A DNA stretch of 64,000 bases, taken from Mycobacterium sp. PSTR-4-N. Lineage in GTDB: Bacteria > Actinomycetota > Actinomycetes > Mycobacteriales > Mycobacteriaceae. Shown here piece after piece: positions 35,119 through 44,812 of the stretch. Every line of letters starts with the position of its first letter. The first letter of the stretch is position 1. The DNA is taken from NCBI RefSeq assembly GCF_022348085.1, contig NZ_JAKRFN010000003.1, positions 299,433 to 363,432 on the forward strand, read 5' to 3'. Below the pieces are notes generated by a model. The model worked only from the letters and a program-made list of their open reading frames with translations, was not told the origin of the DNA and made no database searches. The position numbers were made by a program, and so were the translations under genes.

Positions 35119-38100
35119 ATGCCGACTGATACCCAAGAAGAGCGTCTCGCCCGCCGCATCGCCGATCTGACGGCCACCGATACGCAGTTCGCCGCCGCCC
35201 TGCCGGACGAAGCGATCGCCGAGGCCATCGACCAACCCGAGAAGCGCCTGCCCGAGATCATCGCCACCGCGTTCGACGGCTACGCGGACCGGCCCGCCCT
35301 CGGGCAGCGCGCCGTGCGTCTGGTGAGCGATCCGCAGACCGGGCGCACCGAGGCCGAGCTGCTTCCCCAGTTCGAGACCATCACCTACGCCGAACTCTCC
35401 GATCGCATTCATCATCTGCTCAGCGCGTTGACCGACGTGCAGCCCGGTGACCGCGTCGCGGTCATGGGCTTCACGAGCGTGGACTACACCGTGATCGACA
35501 CGACGCTCGCGCTGTCCGGCGCGGTGTCGGTACCGCTGCAGACCAGTGCGCCGGTCGATACGCTGCGTCCCATCGTCGCCGAGACCGAGCCGGTGGTGTT
35601 CTTCGCCGCCGTCGACTACCTGACCGACGCCGTAGAACTCGTCCGCGACGCCGCGTCGGTCGGCCGCCTCGTCGTGTTCGACCACCGCTCCGAGGTCGAC
35701 GACCATCGTGACGCCGTTGCCGATGCGCAGGCCCGCCTGGCCGACGCCGGCCGTCAGGTCGAGGTCGTCACCCTTGCCGAGGTGCTGGCCCACGGCGCGA
35801 CACTGCCCGCCGCGGAATTCTTCACTTCTCCCGAGGACGATCCGCTGATGCTGCTGATCTACACCTCCGGCAGCACGGGCGCGCCCAAGGGTGCGATGTA
35901 CCCGGAGCGTCTGGTCGCCGGAGCGTGGCGCCGGGCGGGCCGCTCGATGTGGGGCGGCGAGTACACCACGCCGTCGATCACGCTGAATTTCATGCCGATG
36001 AGCCACATGATGGGCCGCGGGCTGCTCTACGGCACGCTGGGCGCCGGCGGAACCGCGTATTTCGCTGCCCGAAGCGACCTGTCGACCTTCCTCGACGATC
36101 TCGCGCTGGTGCGCCCCACGCAGCTGACTTTCGTGCCGCGGATCTGGGACACGATCGCCGCCGAGGTGGCCAAGGAAGTGGATCGTCGGCCCGACGATCT
36201 CGCCGATGTGTACGCCGATCTGCGGCAGAGCCTGCTCGGCGGCCGCTACGTGATGGCGATGACGGGCTCGGCGCCGCTGTCACCCGAGATGCGGTCCTTC
36301 GTGGAGAACTTCCTCGATCTGCACCTCACCGACGGTTACGGGTCCACCGAAGCCGGCGCGGTGTTCGTCGACGGAGTGGTCCAGCGGCCCCCGGTGATCG
36401 ACTACAAGCTCGTCGACGTCCCCGACCTCGGGTACTTCACCACCGATCGCCCGCACCCGCGCGGCGAACTGCTGGTCAAGTCGGAGACCCTGTTCCCGGG
36501 CTACTACAAGCGGCCCGAGATCACCGCCGAGATGTTCGATCCCGACGGCTACTACCGCACCGGCGACGTCGTCGCCGAAACGGGTCCTGACCAGCTGGTC
36601 TACCTGGATCGACGCAACAATGTGCAGAAGCTCTCCCAGGGCGAGTTCGTCGCCGTGTCCAAGCTCGAAGCCGTGTTCGGCGACAGCCCGCGGATCCGGC
36701 AGATCTACGTGTACGGCAACAGCGCCCGGTCCTACCTGCTCGCGGTCGTCGTCCCCACCGAGGAGGTCCTGGCCCGCGACGACGCGAAGGCGTTGATCGC
36801 CGAGTCACTGCAGGACGTCGCCCGCGCGGCAGGGCTGCAGTCCTACGAGATCCCCCGCGACTTCCTCATCGAGTCGACACCGTTCACGCTCGAGAACGGC
36901 CTGCTGACGGGGATCCGCAAGCTGGCCCGGCCGAAGTTGAAGGAACACTACGGCGAGCGGCTCGAGGCGCTGTATGCCGAACTGGCCGACGGCCAAGCCG
37001 AAGAGATGCGCACGCTGCGGGCCGAGGGCGCGAACCGGCCTGTGCTCGAGACCGTGGGGCGCGCCGCAGCCGCTCTGCTCGGCACCGCGGCCACCGATGT
37101 GCAGCCAGACGCCCACTTCACCGATCTGGGTGGAGACTCGTTGTCGGCGTTGACATTCGGCAACCTGCTGCGCGACATCTTCGACGTCGAGGTGCCCGTC
37201 GGCGTGATCGTCAGCCCCGCCACCGATCTCGCTTCGCTGGCCGCCTACATCGAGGCCCAGCAGCAGCCCGGCGCCAAGCGGCCCACGTTCACGGCGGTGC
37301 ACGGCGCGGGCGCGACCGAAGCACACGCCAGTGATCTCACCCTGGACAAGTTCATCGACGCCGAAACCCTCTCTGCTGCACCGTCATTGCCGGGGCCGAA
37401 CGCCGAAGTTCGCACGGTTCTGCTGACCGGCGCCACCGGGTTCCTGGGCCGCTACCTGGCCCTGGAGTGGTTGGAGCGGATGGATCTGGTCGATGGCAAG
37501 GTGATCTGCCTGGTCCGCGCCCGTGACGACGACGCCGCCCGGGCCCGCCTCGACGCGACGTTCGACAGCGGTGATCAGCGGCTGCTCGAGCACTACCGCA
37601 CCCTGGCCGCCGATCACCTCGAGGTGCTGGCCGGCGACAAGGGTGAAGCCGATCTGGGCCTGGACCCGCAGGTGTGGCAGCGTCTCGCCGACACCGTCGA
37701 TCTCATCGTCGACCCGGCGGCGCTGGTCAACCACGTCCTGCCCTACAGCGAACTGTTCGGCCCCAACGCCGTCGGTACCGCCGAGCTGATCCGTCTCGCC
37801 CTCACCACGCACCAGAAGCCGTTCGCCTACGTCTCGACCATCGGGGTGGGCGCCGGTATCGAGCCCGGCATGTTCATCGAGGACGGCGACATCCGGCAGA
37901 TCAGCGCGGTGCGCAAGGTCGACGACAGCTACGCCAACGGCTACTCCAACAGCAAGTGGGCCGGCGAGGTCCTGCTGCGCGAGGCCCACGACCTGTGCGG
38001 GTTGCCGGTGTCGGTGTTCCGGTGCGACATGATCCTGGCCGACACGACCTATGCCGGCCAGCTCAACCTTCCGGACATGTTCACCCGGTTGATGTTCAGC

Positions 38101-38613
38101 CTGGTCGCGACCGGAGTGGCCCCGGAGTCGTTCTACCAGCTGGATGCGAACGGAGCGCGGCCGCGCGCCCACTACGACGGGCTACCCGTCGAGTTCATCG
38201 CCGAGGCGATCTCCACACTGGGCGCGGCGGTGGCCCAGGAGTCGGACACCGGATTCGAGACCTACCACGTGATGAACCCCTACGACGACGGCATCGGGCT
38301 CGACCAGTTCGTCGACTGGCTGATCGAGGCGGGCTATCCCGTGCACCGCGTCGGCGACTACGCCACCTGGCTGGCCCGGTTCACCGCGGCGATCAACGCA
38401 CTGCCCGAGCGCAGGCGCCAGGCGTCGCTTCTGCCGCTGCTGCACAACTACCAGCGGCCCGAGATCCCGATCCCGGGCTCCATCGCGCCCACCGACCGGT
38501 TCCGGACGGCGGTGCAGGAGGCCAAGATCGGGCCCGACAAGGACATCCCGCATGTCACGCGAGAGGTGATCGTCAAGTACATCACTGATCTGGAACTGCT
38601 GGGACTTCTCTGA
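35119..38613 (+). CDS. car: Carboxylic acid reductase
   Basis: 1164 aa three-domain enzyme that reduces carboxylic acids to aldehydes with ATP and NADPH. Adenylation domain: [16 protein letters not shown] from Tyr248, [17 protein letters not shown] and [13 protein letters not shown]. Carrier domain: [10 protein letters not shown] with phosphopantetheine on Ser674. Reductase domain (extended SDR): [17 protein letters not shown] with the nucleotide loop from Gly771, [10 protein letters not shown], and catalytic Tyr942/Lys946 in YSNSKWAG. A phosphopantetheinyl transferase coded elsewhere must activate it. GAAGGA sits 6 bases before the ATG. It corresponds to FadD9 of M. tuberculosis, which also follows gabT. 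Confidence 0.96.
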   Translation: MPTDTQEERLARRIADLTATDTQFAAALPDEAIAEAIDQPEKRLPEIIATAFDGYADRPALGQRAVRLVSDPQTGRTEAELLPQFETITYAELSDRIHHLLSALTDVQPGDRVAVMGFTSVDYTVIDTTLALSGAVSVPLQTSAPVDTLRPIVAETEPVVFFAAVDYLTDAVELVRDAASVGRLVVFDHRSEVDDHRDAVADAQARLADAGRQVEVVTLAEVLAHGATLPAAEFFTSPEDDPLMLLIYTSGSTGAPKGAMYPERLVAGAWRRAGRSMWGGEYTTPSITLNFMPMSHMMGRGLLYGTLGAGGTAYFAARSDLSTFLDDLALVRPTQLTFVPRIWDTIAAEVAKEVDRRPDDLADVYADLRQSLLGGRYVMAMTGSAPLSPEMRSFVENFLDLHLTDGYGSTEAGAVFVDGVVQRPPVIDYKLVDVPDLGYFTTDRPHPRGELLVKSETLFPGYYKRPEITAEMFDPDGYYRTGDVVAETGPDQLVYLDRRNNVQKLSQGEFVAVSKLEAVFGDSPRIRQIYVYGNSARSYLLAVVVPTEEVLARDDAKALIAESLQDVARAAGLQSYEIPRDFLIESTPFTLENGLLTGIRKLARPKLKEHYGERLEALYAELADGQAEEMRTLRAEGANRPVLETVGRAAAALLGTAATDVQPDAHFTDLGGDSLSALTFGNLLRDIFDVEVPVGVIVSPATDLASLAAYIEAQQQPGAKRPTFTAVHGAGATEAHASDLTLDKFIDAETLSAAPSLPGPNAEVRTVLLTGATGFLGRYLALEWLERMDLVDGKVICLVRARDDDAARARLDATFDSGDQRLLEHYRTLAADHLEVLAGDKGEADLGLDPQVWQRLADTVDLIVDPAALVNHVLPYSELFGPNAVGTAELIRLALTTHQKPFAYVSTIGVGAGIEPGMFIEDGDIRQISAVRKVDDSYANGYSNSKWAGEVLLREAHDLCGLPVSVFRCDMILADTTYAGQLNLPDMFTRLMFSLVATGVAPESFYQLDANGARPRAHYDGLPVEFIAEAISTLGAAVAQESDTGFETYHVMNPYDDGIGLDQFVDWLIEAGYPVHRVGDYATWLARFTAAINALPERRRQASLLPLLHNYQRPEIPIPGSIAPTDRFRTAVQEAKIGPDKDIPHVTREVIVKYITDLELLGLL

Positions 38614-38614
38614 G

Positions 38615-39298
38615 TCAGTGATGCACCAGGTTGCGGTCGCGCCGGCCACCGAACAAGCGGCTGCGTAGACCGCGCCGGGGTGCCCGGTCCTCGGTGTCGA
38701 CCACCTCGGCGGGCTCCGCGCCCACCGGGGTGGTCGCCGTCTTGTCGGTCACCGGTACGGGTCCGGTGTGCGTGGGTGCGTCGGCGGCGACGGGACGACT
38801 GGCGTACTCGACGTCACGCACGCTGCGTACCGAGACGCGGCCCAGGGCCAGCGCACCGAGGAAGATGATCACGGCGCCGAGACCGTAGAAGTAGCTCAGA
38901 TCCAGCCACACGCGCTTGGTCTCGGTGTCGGCAACCGGCGCGCCGGCGTCACCGAGGCCCAGCGGGCCTGCCAGAGCCCGGCCGATCACGAACCAGGCAC
39001 CGCCCGCCACGCTGAGCCAGCTGCCGAGGACGGCGGTGGCGCGGTTGCGTGAGGTCAGCAGCACCAGTCCGCCGAGCACCGTCACGACGCCGGGAAGGAC
39101 TTCGAGCCAGCCCCGGCCCGTGGTCCATGCCCAGGCCTGATCAGGGGTGAAGGCGAAATCGAAATTCGGCCCGATGAACGGGATCAGGGCGCCCCACAGG
39201 CCGAGCAGGATGAGCAGGAAACCGCTGGCGGCGCCTCGGCTGCGGGGAATGGTCATGCGACCGCCTCGAGGACGGTCTGGGTGTTGGGTTCCGATCAT
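38615..39298 (-). CDS. Four-helix membrane protein of unknown function
   Basis: 227 aa. Four membrane segments are visible: GFLLILLGLWGALIPFIG, GWLEVLPGVVTVLGGLVLLT, AVLGSWLSVAGGAWFVIGRAL and YFYGLGAVIIFLGALALG, followed by a cytosolic tail rich in Pro, Thr and Arg (RLFGGRRDRNLVHH at the end). The ATG at 39298 has AGGAGG at 39303-39308 but only 4 bases away; ATG 39256 (MTIPRSRG) is an alternative start. The stop is 1 base from the convergent car stop. No recognised domain family beyond conserved actinobacterial membrane proteins. Function unknown. Confidence 0.7.
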   Translation of the reverse strand: MIGTQHPDRPRGGRMTIPRSRGAASGFLLILLGLWGALIPFIGPNFDFAFTPDQAWAWTTGRGWLEVLPGVVTVLGGLVLLTSRNRATAVLGSWLSVAGGAWFVIGRALAGPLGLGDAGAPVADTETKRVWLDLSYFYGLGAVIIFLGALALGRVSVRSVRDVEYASRPVAADAPTHTGPVPVTDKTATTPVGAEPAEVVDTEDRAPRRGLRSRLFGGRRDRNLVHH

Positions 39299-39378
39299 GA
39301 TGCCTCCTAGTGACGTGCCCGACGTGCGCACAGGAGTACCCCCGCCTGATCGGCGATAACCGGGGCCGACATCGATCG

Positions 39379-39765
39379 TTACAGGGTCGAACCCAGCGCG
39401 AGCAGCACGATCGCGATCAGCGGCAATGTCCCCTGCATCGCCGCTGCGCGGGCCTTGTCCCGTGCGGACGCGACCAGAACGACTGCCGCGGCGAGCATCG
39501 ATCCCAGACCGGCATAGAGGAGGGCAGCGCCCACCGCGTCGGCGCCCGTCGCGGTCGCCGCGATGCCGACTCCCGTCACGATCGCGAGGAACAGGTTGTA
39601 GAACCCCTGGTTGAGCGCGAGCAGGCGCGTGGTCTGCGCCTCCTCCTCGCTCATCCCGAACACCGCCCGGGTGCGCGGCGACGTCCAGGTCACCGACTCC
39701 ATCACGAAGATGTAGATGTGCAGGATCGCGGCGAGCGCCGCGATGACCAGCGCCGCGGTGATCAC
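39379..39765 (-). CDS. DUF1304 family membrane protein
   Basis: 128 aa with four predicted helices. [38 protein letters not shown], then [13 protein letters not shown] and [14 protein letters not shown], is the DUF1304 signature (small integral membrane proteins with an HxYIFxxE motif). The GTG start at 39765 overlaps the ruvB stop (GTGA), so it is translated with the ruv genes; no functional link to recombination is known. Confidence 0.85.
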   Translation of the reverse strand: MITAALVIAALAAILHIYIFVMESVTWTSPRTRAVFGMSEEEAQTTRLLALNQGFYNLFLAIVTGVGIAATATGADAVGAALLYAGLGSMLAAAVVLVASARDKARAAAMQGTLPLIAIVLLALGSTL

Positions 39766-40835
39766 TCGAACAACCCCGCCTGGCCGAGCGCGCCCGCCCC
39801 ACTGGGCGGTGTCATGCCCAGATGGGTCCAGGCCAAGCGGGTGGCGACCCGGCCGCGCGGGGTGCGCGCGATCATGCCTGCCCGCACCAGGAACGGCTCA
39901 CAGACTTCCTCCACGGTCGTAGCTTCCTCCCCCACCGCCACCGCCAGAGTCGACACGCCGACGGGCCCACCACCGAAGCTGCGGGTCAGCGCGGACAGCA
40001 CGGCGCGGTCGAGGCGATCGAGCCCGAGCTCGTCCACGTCGTAGACCTCCAGCGCGTATTTGGCGATGTCGCGGGTGATCACACCGTCGGCACGCACTTC
40101 GGCATAGTCGCGGACCCGGCGCAGCAGCCGGTTGGCGATACGCGGTGTTCCGCGGGAGCGGCGCGCGATCTCAGCGCCGGCGTCGGCTCCCAGCTCGATT
40201 CCGAGGATGCCGGCCGAGCGAGCCAGCACCCGCTCCAGTTCCGCGGGTTCGTAGAAGTCCATGTGGGCGGTGAAGCCGAACCGGTCGCGCAGCGGTCCTG
40301 TGAGCGCGCCGGAGCGGGTGGTGGCACCGACGAGCGTGAACGGCGCCACCTCCAGCGGAATCGACGTCGCCCCAGGGCCTTTGCCGACGACGACGTCGAC
40401 GCGGAAGTCTTCCATCGCGAGGTAGAGCATCTCTTCGGCGGGGCGCGCGATGCGGTGGATCTCGTCGATGAACAGCACGTCGTGCTCGACCAGATTGGAC
40501 AGCATCGCCGCCAGGTCGCCGGCGCGCTCGAGTGCAGGCCCCGACGTGAGGCGCAGCGACGAGCCCAGCTCGGCCGCGATGATCATCGCCAGCGATGTCT
40601 TGCCCAGCCCCGGCGGCCCGGACAGCAGGATGTGGTCGGGCGTCCCGCCGCGGTTCTTGGCCCCTTCGAGGACCAGCTGCAGCTGCTCGCGCACGCGCGG
40701 CTGGCCGATGAACTCACCGAGCGAGCGCGGCCGCAGACTCGCGTCGATGTCGCCCTCGCCGACGGTCAGCGCCGGGGAGACCTCCCGCTCGTCGGCGTCC
40801 CGGTCGTCTGCATCGCCGGAGAACCTGCCCATCAC
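39762..40835 (-). CDS. ruvB: Holliday junction branch migration ATPase RuvB
   Basis: 357 aa AAA+ motor that drives branch migration with Ruv[14 protein letters not shown], Walker [12 protein letters not shown], Walker [11 protein letters not shown], sensor 1 [17 protein letters not shown] and the C-terminal winged helix ([41 protein letters not shown]) are all present. The start is GTG 40835 or ATG 40832; the ruvA stop lies between (TGATG). It is the third gene of ruvC-ruvA-ruvB. Confidence 0.97.
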   Translation of the reverse strand: MMGRFSGDADDRDADEREVSPALTVGEGDIDASLRPRSLGEFIGQPRVREQLQLVLEGAKNRGGTPDHILLSGPPGLGKTSLAMIIAAELGSSLRLTSGPALERAGDLAAMLSNLVEHDVLFIDEIHRIARPAEEMLYLAMEDFRVDVVVGKGPGATSIPLEVAPFTLVGATTRSGALTGPLRDRFGFTAHMDFYEPAELERVLARSAGILGIELGADAGAEIARRSRGTPRIANRLLRRVRDYAEVRADGVITRDIAKYALEVYDVDELGLDRLDRAVLSALTRSFGGGPVGVSTLAVAVGEEATTVEEVCEPFLVRAGMIARTPRGRVATRLAWTHLGMTPPSGAGALGQAGLFE

Positions 40836-41419
40836 TTCTTCCCCAACATCGACAGTGCCGCCCGCAGGGCCCCTGAGGTGGTGGCCTCCGGGTCATCGGC
40901 GAGCACCTTGTCCGTGGCCTCCTCGGCTTGCTTCTGCGCGAAGCCGAGCCCGACGAGCGCCTCGACGACAGGCCCGCGGATACCGTGCCCGCCGGCGGCG
41001 GCGAGCCCGGACGAGGAATACGCGCCCACCTTGTCCCGCAGCGTGAGCACCAGCAGTTCGGCAGTCTTCTTGCCCACCTTGGGGATTCGGACGAGCGCGG
41101 TCACATCGCCATCACCGATGGCGGCGCGCAACGTCGGACCGTCATACATGGCCAACGCACCCAGCGCGATGCTCGGTCCGATACCGGACACACCGAGCAG
41201 CGTGAGGAAAAGGTCCCGTGCATCGGAGTCGGCGAAGCCATACAGCGTCTGGGAGTCCTCGCGCACGATCATCGCGGTGATCAGCCGAGCCTCGCTGCCG
41301 CGCCGCAACGTCGCCAGCGTCGACGGGGTGGCCATGACCTTGTAGCCGACGCCGCCGGCCTCGATCACCACGTGGTCGAGCGCGATGTCGAGGACCTCGC
41401 CGCGCACCGAGGCGATCAT
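40832..41419 (-). CDS. ruvA: Holliday junction DNA helicase subunit RuvA
   Basis: 195 aa. An N-terminal OB domain ([28 protein letters not shown]), two helix-hairpin-helix motifs ([16 protein letters not shown] and [17 protein letters not shown]) and a C-terminal domain III ([21 protein letters not shown]) form the usual tetrameric junction-binding protein. The ATG overlaps the ruvC stop by ATGA. It guides RuvB to Holliday junctions. Confidence 0.96.
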   Translation of the reverse strand: MIASVRGEVLDIALDHVVIEAGGVGYKVMATPSTLATLRRGSEARLITAMIVREDSQTLYGFADSDARDLFLTLLGVSGIGPSIALGALAMYDGPTLRAAIGDGDVTALVRIPKVGKKTAELLVLTLRDKVGAYSSSGLAAAGGHGIRGPVVEALVGLGFAQKQAEEATDKVLADDPEATTSGALRAALSMLGKK

Positions 41420-42006
41420 CGGGTGCTCTTCGACATCTTCGACGTCTTGAACGTCTTCGCGGCTTTGAGGGTCGCCTGATACTTGCGCCGCTGCTCGGCC
41501 GCCATGGCCTCCGCCTCGGCCATCCGGGCGATCATCGGCGCGCGCCAGCAGTGACAGATCGCGAGGGCCAATGCGTCGGCCGCGTCGGCTGGAGTCGGCT
41601 TCTGTTGCAGGGCAAGGATTCTCGTGACCATCTCGGTGACCTGAGCTTTGTCGGCCCGCCCGTTGCCGGTGACCGCGGCCTTCACCTCACTGGGTGTGTG
41701 GAAGTGGACGTCGATGTCCCGCCGCGCAGCCGCCAACGCAACCACGCCGCCCGCCTGCGCGGTACCCATCGCGGTGTTGGCGTTCTGGTTGGAGAACACC
41801 CGCTCGATCGCGATGACGTCAGGGGCGTGGGTGTCCAGCCAGTGCTCGACCGCGTCACTGATCGCCAGAAGCCGGTGCGCCAGCGGATGATCGGCCGGGG
41901 TCCGTACGACGTCCACGTCGAGTGCGATGACCTGCCGACCGCGCCCGCTCTGGATCACCGACAACCCGCACCGGGTCAGCCCGGGGTCGACACCCATCAC
42001 CCGCAC
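41416..42006 (-). CDS. ruvC: Holliday junction resolvase RuvC
   Basis: 196 aa RNase H-fold nuclease that cuts Holliday junctions. Catalytic acids are Asp7 in [11 protein letters not shown], Glu in [11 protein letters not shown], and the pair in [15 protein letters not shown]. The C-terminal tail beyond about residue 175 is Lys/Ser-rich. GTG start with AGGAGG 5 bases upstream. A LexA box at 42019-42034 lies just before, within the 3' end of the TetR gene, so the ruvCAB unit should be induced by DNA damage. Confidence 0.95.
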   Translation of the reverse strand: MRVMGVDPGLTRCGLSVIQSGRGRQVIALDVDVVRTPADHPLAHRLLAISDAVEHWLDTHAPDVIAIERVFSNQNANTAMGTAQAGGVVALAAARRDIDVHFHTPSEVKAAVTGNGRADKAQVTEMVTRILALQQKPTPADAADALALAICHCWRAPMIARMAEAEAMAAEQRRKYQATLKAAKTFKTSKMSKSTR

Positions 42007-42015
42007 GCACGCCTC

Positions 42016-42648
42016 CTACAGAACATTTGTTCGAGAGCTTAGCGGTGCCGACCGACCGTCCGCGGCAGGGACACGCGCGAGGACCATGCCGCGATACTGG
42101 GGCGCCATGACGCGGCCCGCCGCCAGCAGCGGCTCCGTCGAGCGCAGCGTTCGGCCGAGCATGAACGCCCCCTCGAGAGCGCCGATCAGCGCGACGGTGA
42201 CATCGCGGGCCTGCGCCTGCCCGAGTCCGCGACCCTCGAAGTACGCCGCACCACCGCAGATCCAACCGTCGAAGATGTCGCGCGTCGCCTGGCGCAGCGG
42301 CTCTACGGTGTCGGCGACCTCGGCCGCCACACTGGCCACCGGACACATGTTGGCGAAGCCGGTGGCTGCCATGTCCTCTGCGGCCTGCCGGAACACCCCG
42401 TCGACGGCGTCGCCGAGGTCGGTGTAGGCATCGACGACCGTCGGGATCAGCAGTCCGTAGGCCGCCCCGGCATTGAGCAGCGCTTCGCGCGCGATCTGCA
42501 CCTTGCCGTCGCGGAAGTGGTGGTACAGCGACCCGATCGGCGCTCCCGAAGCCTCGGCGATGCCTTTCATCGCCACCCCGGCGTAGCCGCGGTGGCGCAT
42601 CAGTTCGGCCGCCGCGGTCAGGATCGATTCCCTCGTGGACCTTGCCAT
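42016..42648 (-). CDS. TetR family transcriptional regulator
   Basis: 210 aa. The N-terminal helix-turn-helix is TRESILTAAAELMRHRGYAGVAMKGIAEASGAPIGSLYHHFRDGK, a textbook TetR domain; the C-terminal ligand domain has a cysteine-containing stretch (ATGFANMCPVASVAAEVAD) as in the TetR_C LmrA/YxaF-like group. ATG 42648 has GGGAGG 6 bases upstream and is favoured over GTG 42654. It is divergent from the alpha/beta hydrolase, with a 30-bp dyad between them that is the likely operator. Its 3' end carries the LexA box for ruvC. Ligand unknown. Confidence 0.9.
   Translation of the reverse strand: MARSTRESILTAAAELMRHRGYAGVAMKGIAEASGAPIGSLYHHFRDGKVQIAREALLNAGAAYGLLIPTVVDAYTDLGDAVDGVFRQAAEDMAATGFANMCPVASVAAEVADTVEPLRQATRDIFDGWICGGAAYFEGRGLGQAQARDVTVALIGALEGAFMLGRTLRSTEPLLAAGRVMAPQYRGMVLARVPAADGRSAPLSSRTNVL
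42019..42034. promoter_or_regulatory. LexA (SOS) box of ruvCAB
   Basis: Read on the minus strand, TCGAAC-AAAT-GTTCTG matches the mycobacterial SOS consensus TCGAAC-N4-GTTCGA at 10 of 12 positions. It lies 12 bases upstream of the ruvC GTG and overlaps the last codons and stop of the TetR gene. RuvC is a known LexA target in M. tuberculosis. Confidence 0.75.
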
Positions 42649-42669
42649 GCTCACCTCCCGCTGCCATGC

Positions 42670-42699
42670 TAGAGCAATCGTTCTAGAACGACCATTCTA
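42670..42699. promoter_or_regulatory. 30-bp dyad, likely TetR operator
   Basis: A perfect 14-bp palindrome TCGTTCTAGAACGA (42678-42691) is flanked by TAGA (42670-42673) and TCTA (42696-42699), placed symmetrically about the same centre. It fills the gap between the TetR start (42648, minus) and the alpha/beta hydrolase start (42711, plus). Size, symmetry and place fit binding by the neighbouring TetR protein with control of both genes. Confidence 0.75.
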
Positions 42700-42710
42700 A
42701 TGGAGGCATG

Positions 42711-43610
42711 ATGCTGACCGTCGACACCCACGCGGGCTCCGTCGAGGTAAGGGAGGAGGGCGATCCGACCGGCGCACCCGTCGTCCTGCTGCACGGGCTG
42801 CTCATGAACGACACCCAGTGGGACCTGACGCTCCCCCACCTGCCGACCGACTGCCGCTACCTGCTGCCGATCCTGCCGATGGGCGGCCACCGGACCGCGA
42901 TGCACGCCGACGCCGACCTCACCCTGCCGGGCATGGTTCGCATCGTCGCCGACGTGCTCGACGCGCTCGACCTGGCCGACGTCACGCTCGTCGTCAGCGA
43001 CTGGGGTGGCCCGCTACTGCTCACCGCCGCCGGGCGCGATCAGCGGATGGGCCGGCTGGTCATCTGCCCCTCGGAAGCGTTCGACAACTTCCCGCCGGGG
43101 TGGCCCGGCAAGGTGGCGTGGCTGGCAAGCCGCACGACCGGCACCGTGGCGCTGGCGATGCGGCAGCTGCGTATCGGGTGGCTCCGTCGGCAGTACCTGA
43201 TGTTCGGAATGATGGCCAAGCACCCGCTACCGGACGCGATCGTCGACGCGTGGACGGCACACGGCCTGTCGGACAGGGCAATTCGCCGCGACCTCGTCAA
43301 GTACTGCCGAACACGGTTCGACAAGCGGGAGCTGATCGAGGCGACGAATCAGCTCGCGACGTTCGACCGGCCGGCCCTGGTGCTGTGGTCGGACAACCCA
43401 GTGATGCCCGTCGCCCATGCCCGCCGTCTCACCGAGCTGCTGCCCGACGGGCGTCTGCAGATGATCGACGACGCCCACGTCCTGGTGATGCTCGACCAGC
43501 CGCAGCGCACCGCGGCGGCGCTCGCCGCTTTTCTGACTGCTACCGCCTCACCCGAAAGACGCCCGCGGCGCGCCGATCCCCGGGTCGATCGTGACCGGCC
43601 CGTCCGCTGA
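42711..43610 (+). CDS. Alpha/beta hydrolase with Asp at the nucleophile position
   Basis: 299 aa. VVLLHGLLMNDTQWDLTLPHL gives the oxyanion region; the nucleophile elbow reads VVSDWGGPLL, with Asp97 then Trp98 instead of the usual Gly-x-Ser-x-Gly, as in haloalkane dehalogenases and epoxide hydrolases. The catalytic histidine is likely His256 in DDAHVLVML. The HGN oxyanion Asn of classical dehalogenases is not present (HGL). GGAGG at 42702-42706 is 4 bases before ATG 42711 and only 1 base before ATG 42708, so 42711 is favoured. Controlled by the TetR operator just upstream. The basic C-terminal tail overlaps fmdA by 63 bases. Substrate unknown. Confidence 0.82.
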   Translation: MLTVDTHAGSVEVREEGDPTGAPVVLLHGLLMNDTQWDLTLPHLPTDCRYLLPILPMGGHRTAMHADADLTLPGMVRIVADVLDALDLADVTLVVSDWGGPLLLTAAGRDQRMGRLVICPSEAFDNFPPGWPGKVAWLASRTTGTVALAMRQLRIGWLRRQYLMFGMMAKHPLPDAIVDAWTAHGLSDRAIRRDLVKYCRTRFDKRELIEATNQLATFDRPALVLWSDNPVMPVAHARRLTELLPDGRLQMIDDAHVLVMLDQPQRTAAALAAFLTATASPERRPRRADPRVDRDRPVR

Positions 43611-44804
43611 CGGCGCGACGGGAAAGTCGAAGATCGCGGTCGGGATGTACACCGTGGCACAGGCATTCGGAATGTCGACGACCCCGGAGAGCCGACCCTC
43701 GATCGGGGCCGCACCGAGGAGGAGGTAGGCCTGCTCCGGGCTGTACCCGAACTTCGTCAGGTAGTCGATCGCGTGCAGACACGCCCGCTGGTAGGCCAGG
43801 TGCGAGTCGAGATACCGCTGTTCACCGTCCAGGGTGACCGAGGTCCCCGAGAAAGCCAGCCACTCGGAGTACTGCGGATCGGTGTTGCCCGGCATGAAGA
43901 TCGCGTTTTCACTGACGCCGTAGGTCTCCATACCGCCGGGGATCACGTCGACACGCAGATCGATGAAGCCACCCATCTCGATCGCGCCGCAGAAGGTGAT
44001 CTCCCCGTCGCCCTGCGAGAAGTGCAGATCGCCGACCGACAGGTTGGCCCCGTCGACGAACACGGGATAGAACACCCGACTGCCCTTGGTCAGGTTCTTG
44101 ATGTCCTGGTTGCCGCCGTTCTCGCGGGGCGGCGCCGTGCGGGCCGCTTCGGCCGCGGCCTTGGTGAACGCGTCACCGGAGAGGCTTCCGAGGATCGCGT
44201 CGTTCGGCTCGGGCGGCAGCGCCAGCGGCGGAACCCGGTCCGGGTCGGTCGCGATGAGTGCGGCCTCGCGGGTGTTCCACGTGGAGAGCAACTGCGCCGA
44301 CGGGGCGGTGCCCATCAACCCCGGGTGGACGATGCCGGTGAACTCCACTCCTGGCACGTGGCGCGACGTCGCCTTCTGGCCCGAGAAGTCCCAGACCGCC
44401 TTGTAGGCGTCGGGGAACTGCTCGGTCAGGAAACCGCCGCCGTTTCGCCTGGCGAAGATGCCCGTGTAGCCCCAGCCCTGCCCGGCCAGCGGACCGGAGT
44501 CTTCCTGCGGGATGGGTCCGACGTCGAGGATGTCGACGATCAACAGGTCACCCGGTTTGGCGCCCTCGACCGCGATCGGACCAGACAGGGTGTGCACGGT
44601 GGTCAGTGGCGCGTTGAGGATGTCCTCGGCCGAATCGTCGTTGTGGATCGCGCCGTCGAACCATTCGCGGCAGTGCACCCGGAACGAGTCACCCCGCTTC
44701 ACCGTCACCGCTGCGGGAATGTCGGGATGCCAACGGTTGTGGCCGACCTTTTCCTGATCGGTGAACTTCTTCGTGGAGTCGAGCGGGAAGACGACGTCGG
44801 GCAC
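43548..44804 (-). CDS. fmdA: Formamidase (FmdA/AmdA family)
   Basis: 418 aa, the normal length of the FmdA_AmdA acetamidase/formamidase family that hydrolyses short aliphatic amides to acid and ammonia. Marks are RGDSFRVHCREWFDGAIHNDDSA, TVHTLSGPIAVEGAKPGDLLIVDILDVG, FTGIVHPGLMGTAPS, GGNQDIKNLTKGSRVFYPVFVDGANLSVGDLHFSQGDGEITFCGAIEMGG and LLLGAAPIEGRLSGVVD. The extra N-terminal GHNRWHPD stretch is also usual. GTG 44804 has AGGAG 5 bases upstream. fmdB lies 8 bases upstream in the same direction. Role: nitrogen supply from formamide or similar amides in the cytosol. Confidence 0.93.
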   Translation of the reverse strand: MPDVVFPLDSTKKFTDQEKVGHNRWHPDIPAAVTVKRGDSFRVHCREWFDGAIHNDDSAEDILNAPLTTVHTLSGPIAVEGAKPGDLLIVDILDVGPIPQEDSGPLAGQGWGYTGIFARRNGGGFLTEQFPDAYKAVWDFSGQKATSRHVPGVEFTGIVHPGLMGTAPSAQLLSTWNTREAALIATDPDRVPPLALPPEPNDAILGSLSGDAFTKAAAEAARTAPPRENGGNQDIKNLTKGSRVFYPVFVDGANLSVGDLHFSQGDGEITFCGAIEMGGFIDLRVDVIPGGMETYGVSENAIFMPGNTDPQYSEWLAFSGTSVTLDGEQRYLDSHLAYQRACLHAIDYLTKFGYSPEQAYLLLGAAPIEGRLSGVVDIPNACATVYIPTAIFDFPVAPSADGPVTIDPGIGAPRASFG

Positions 44805-44812
44805 GGTATCTC

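Noticed and set aside
39299..39802. Longer version of the four-helix membrane protein, starting near 39802
   Set aside because: The extra N-terminal part is antisense-like Arg/Gly-rich sequence over the DUF1304 gene, which has clear family motifs in its own frame.
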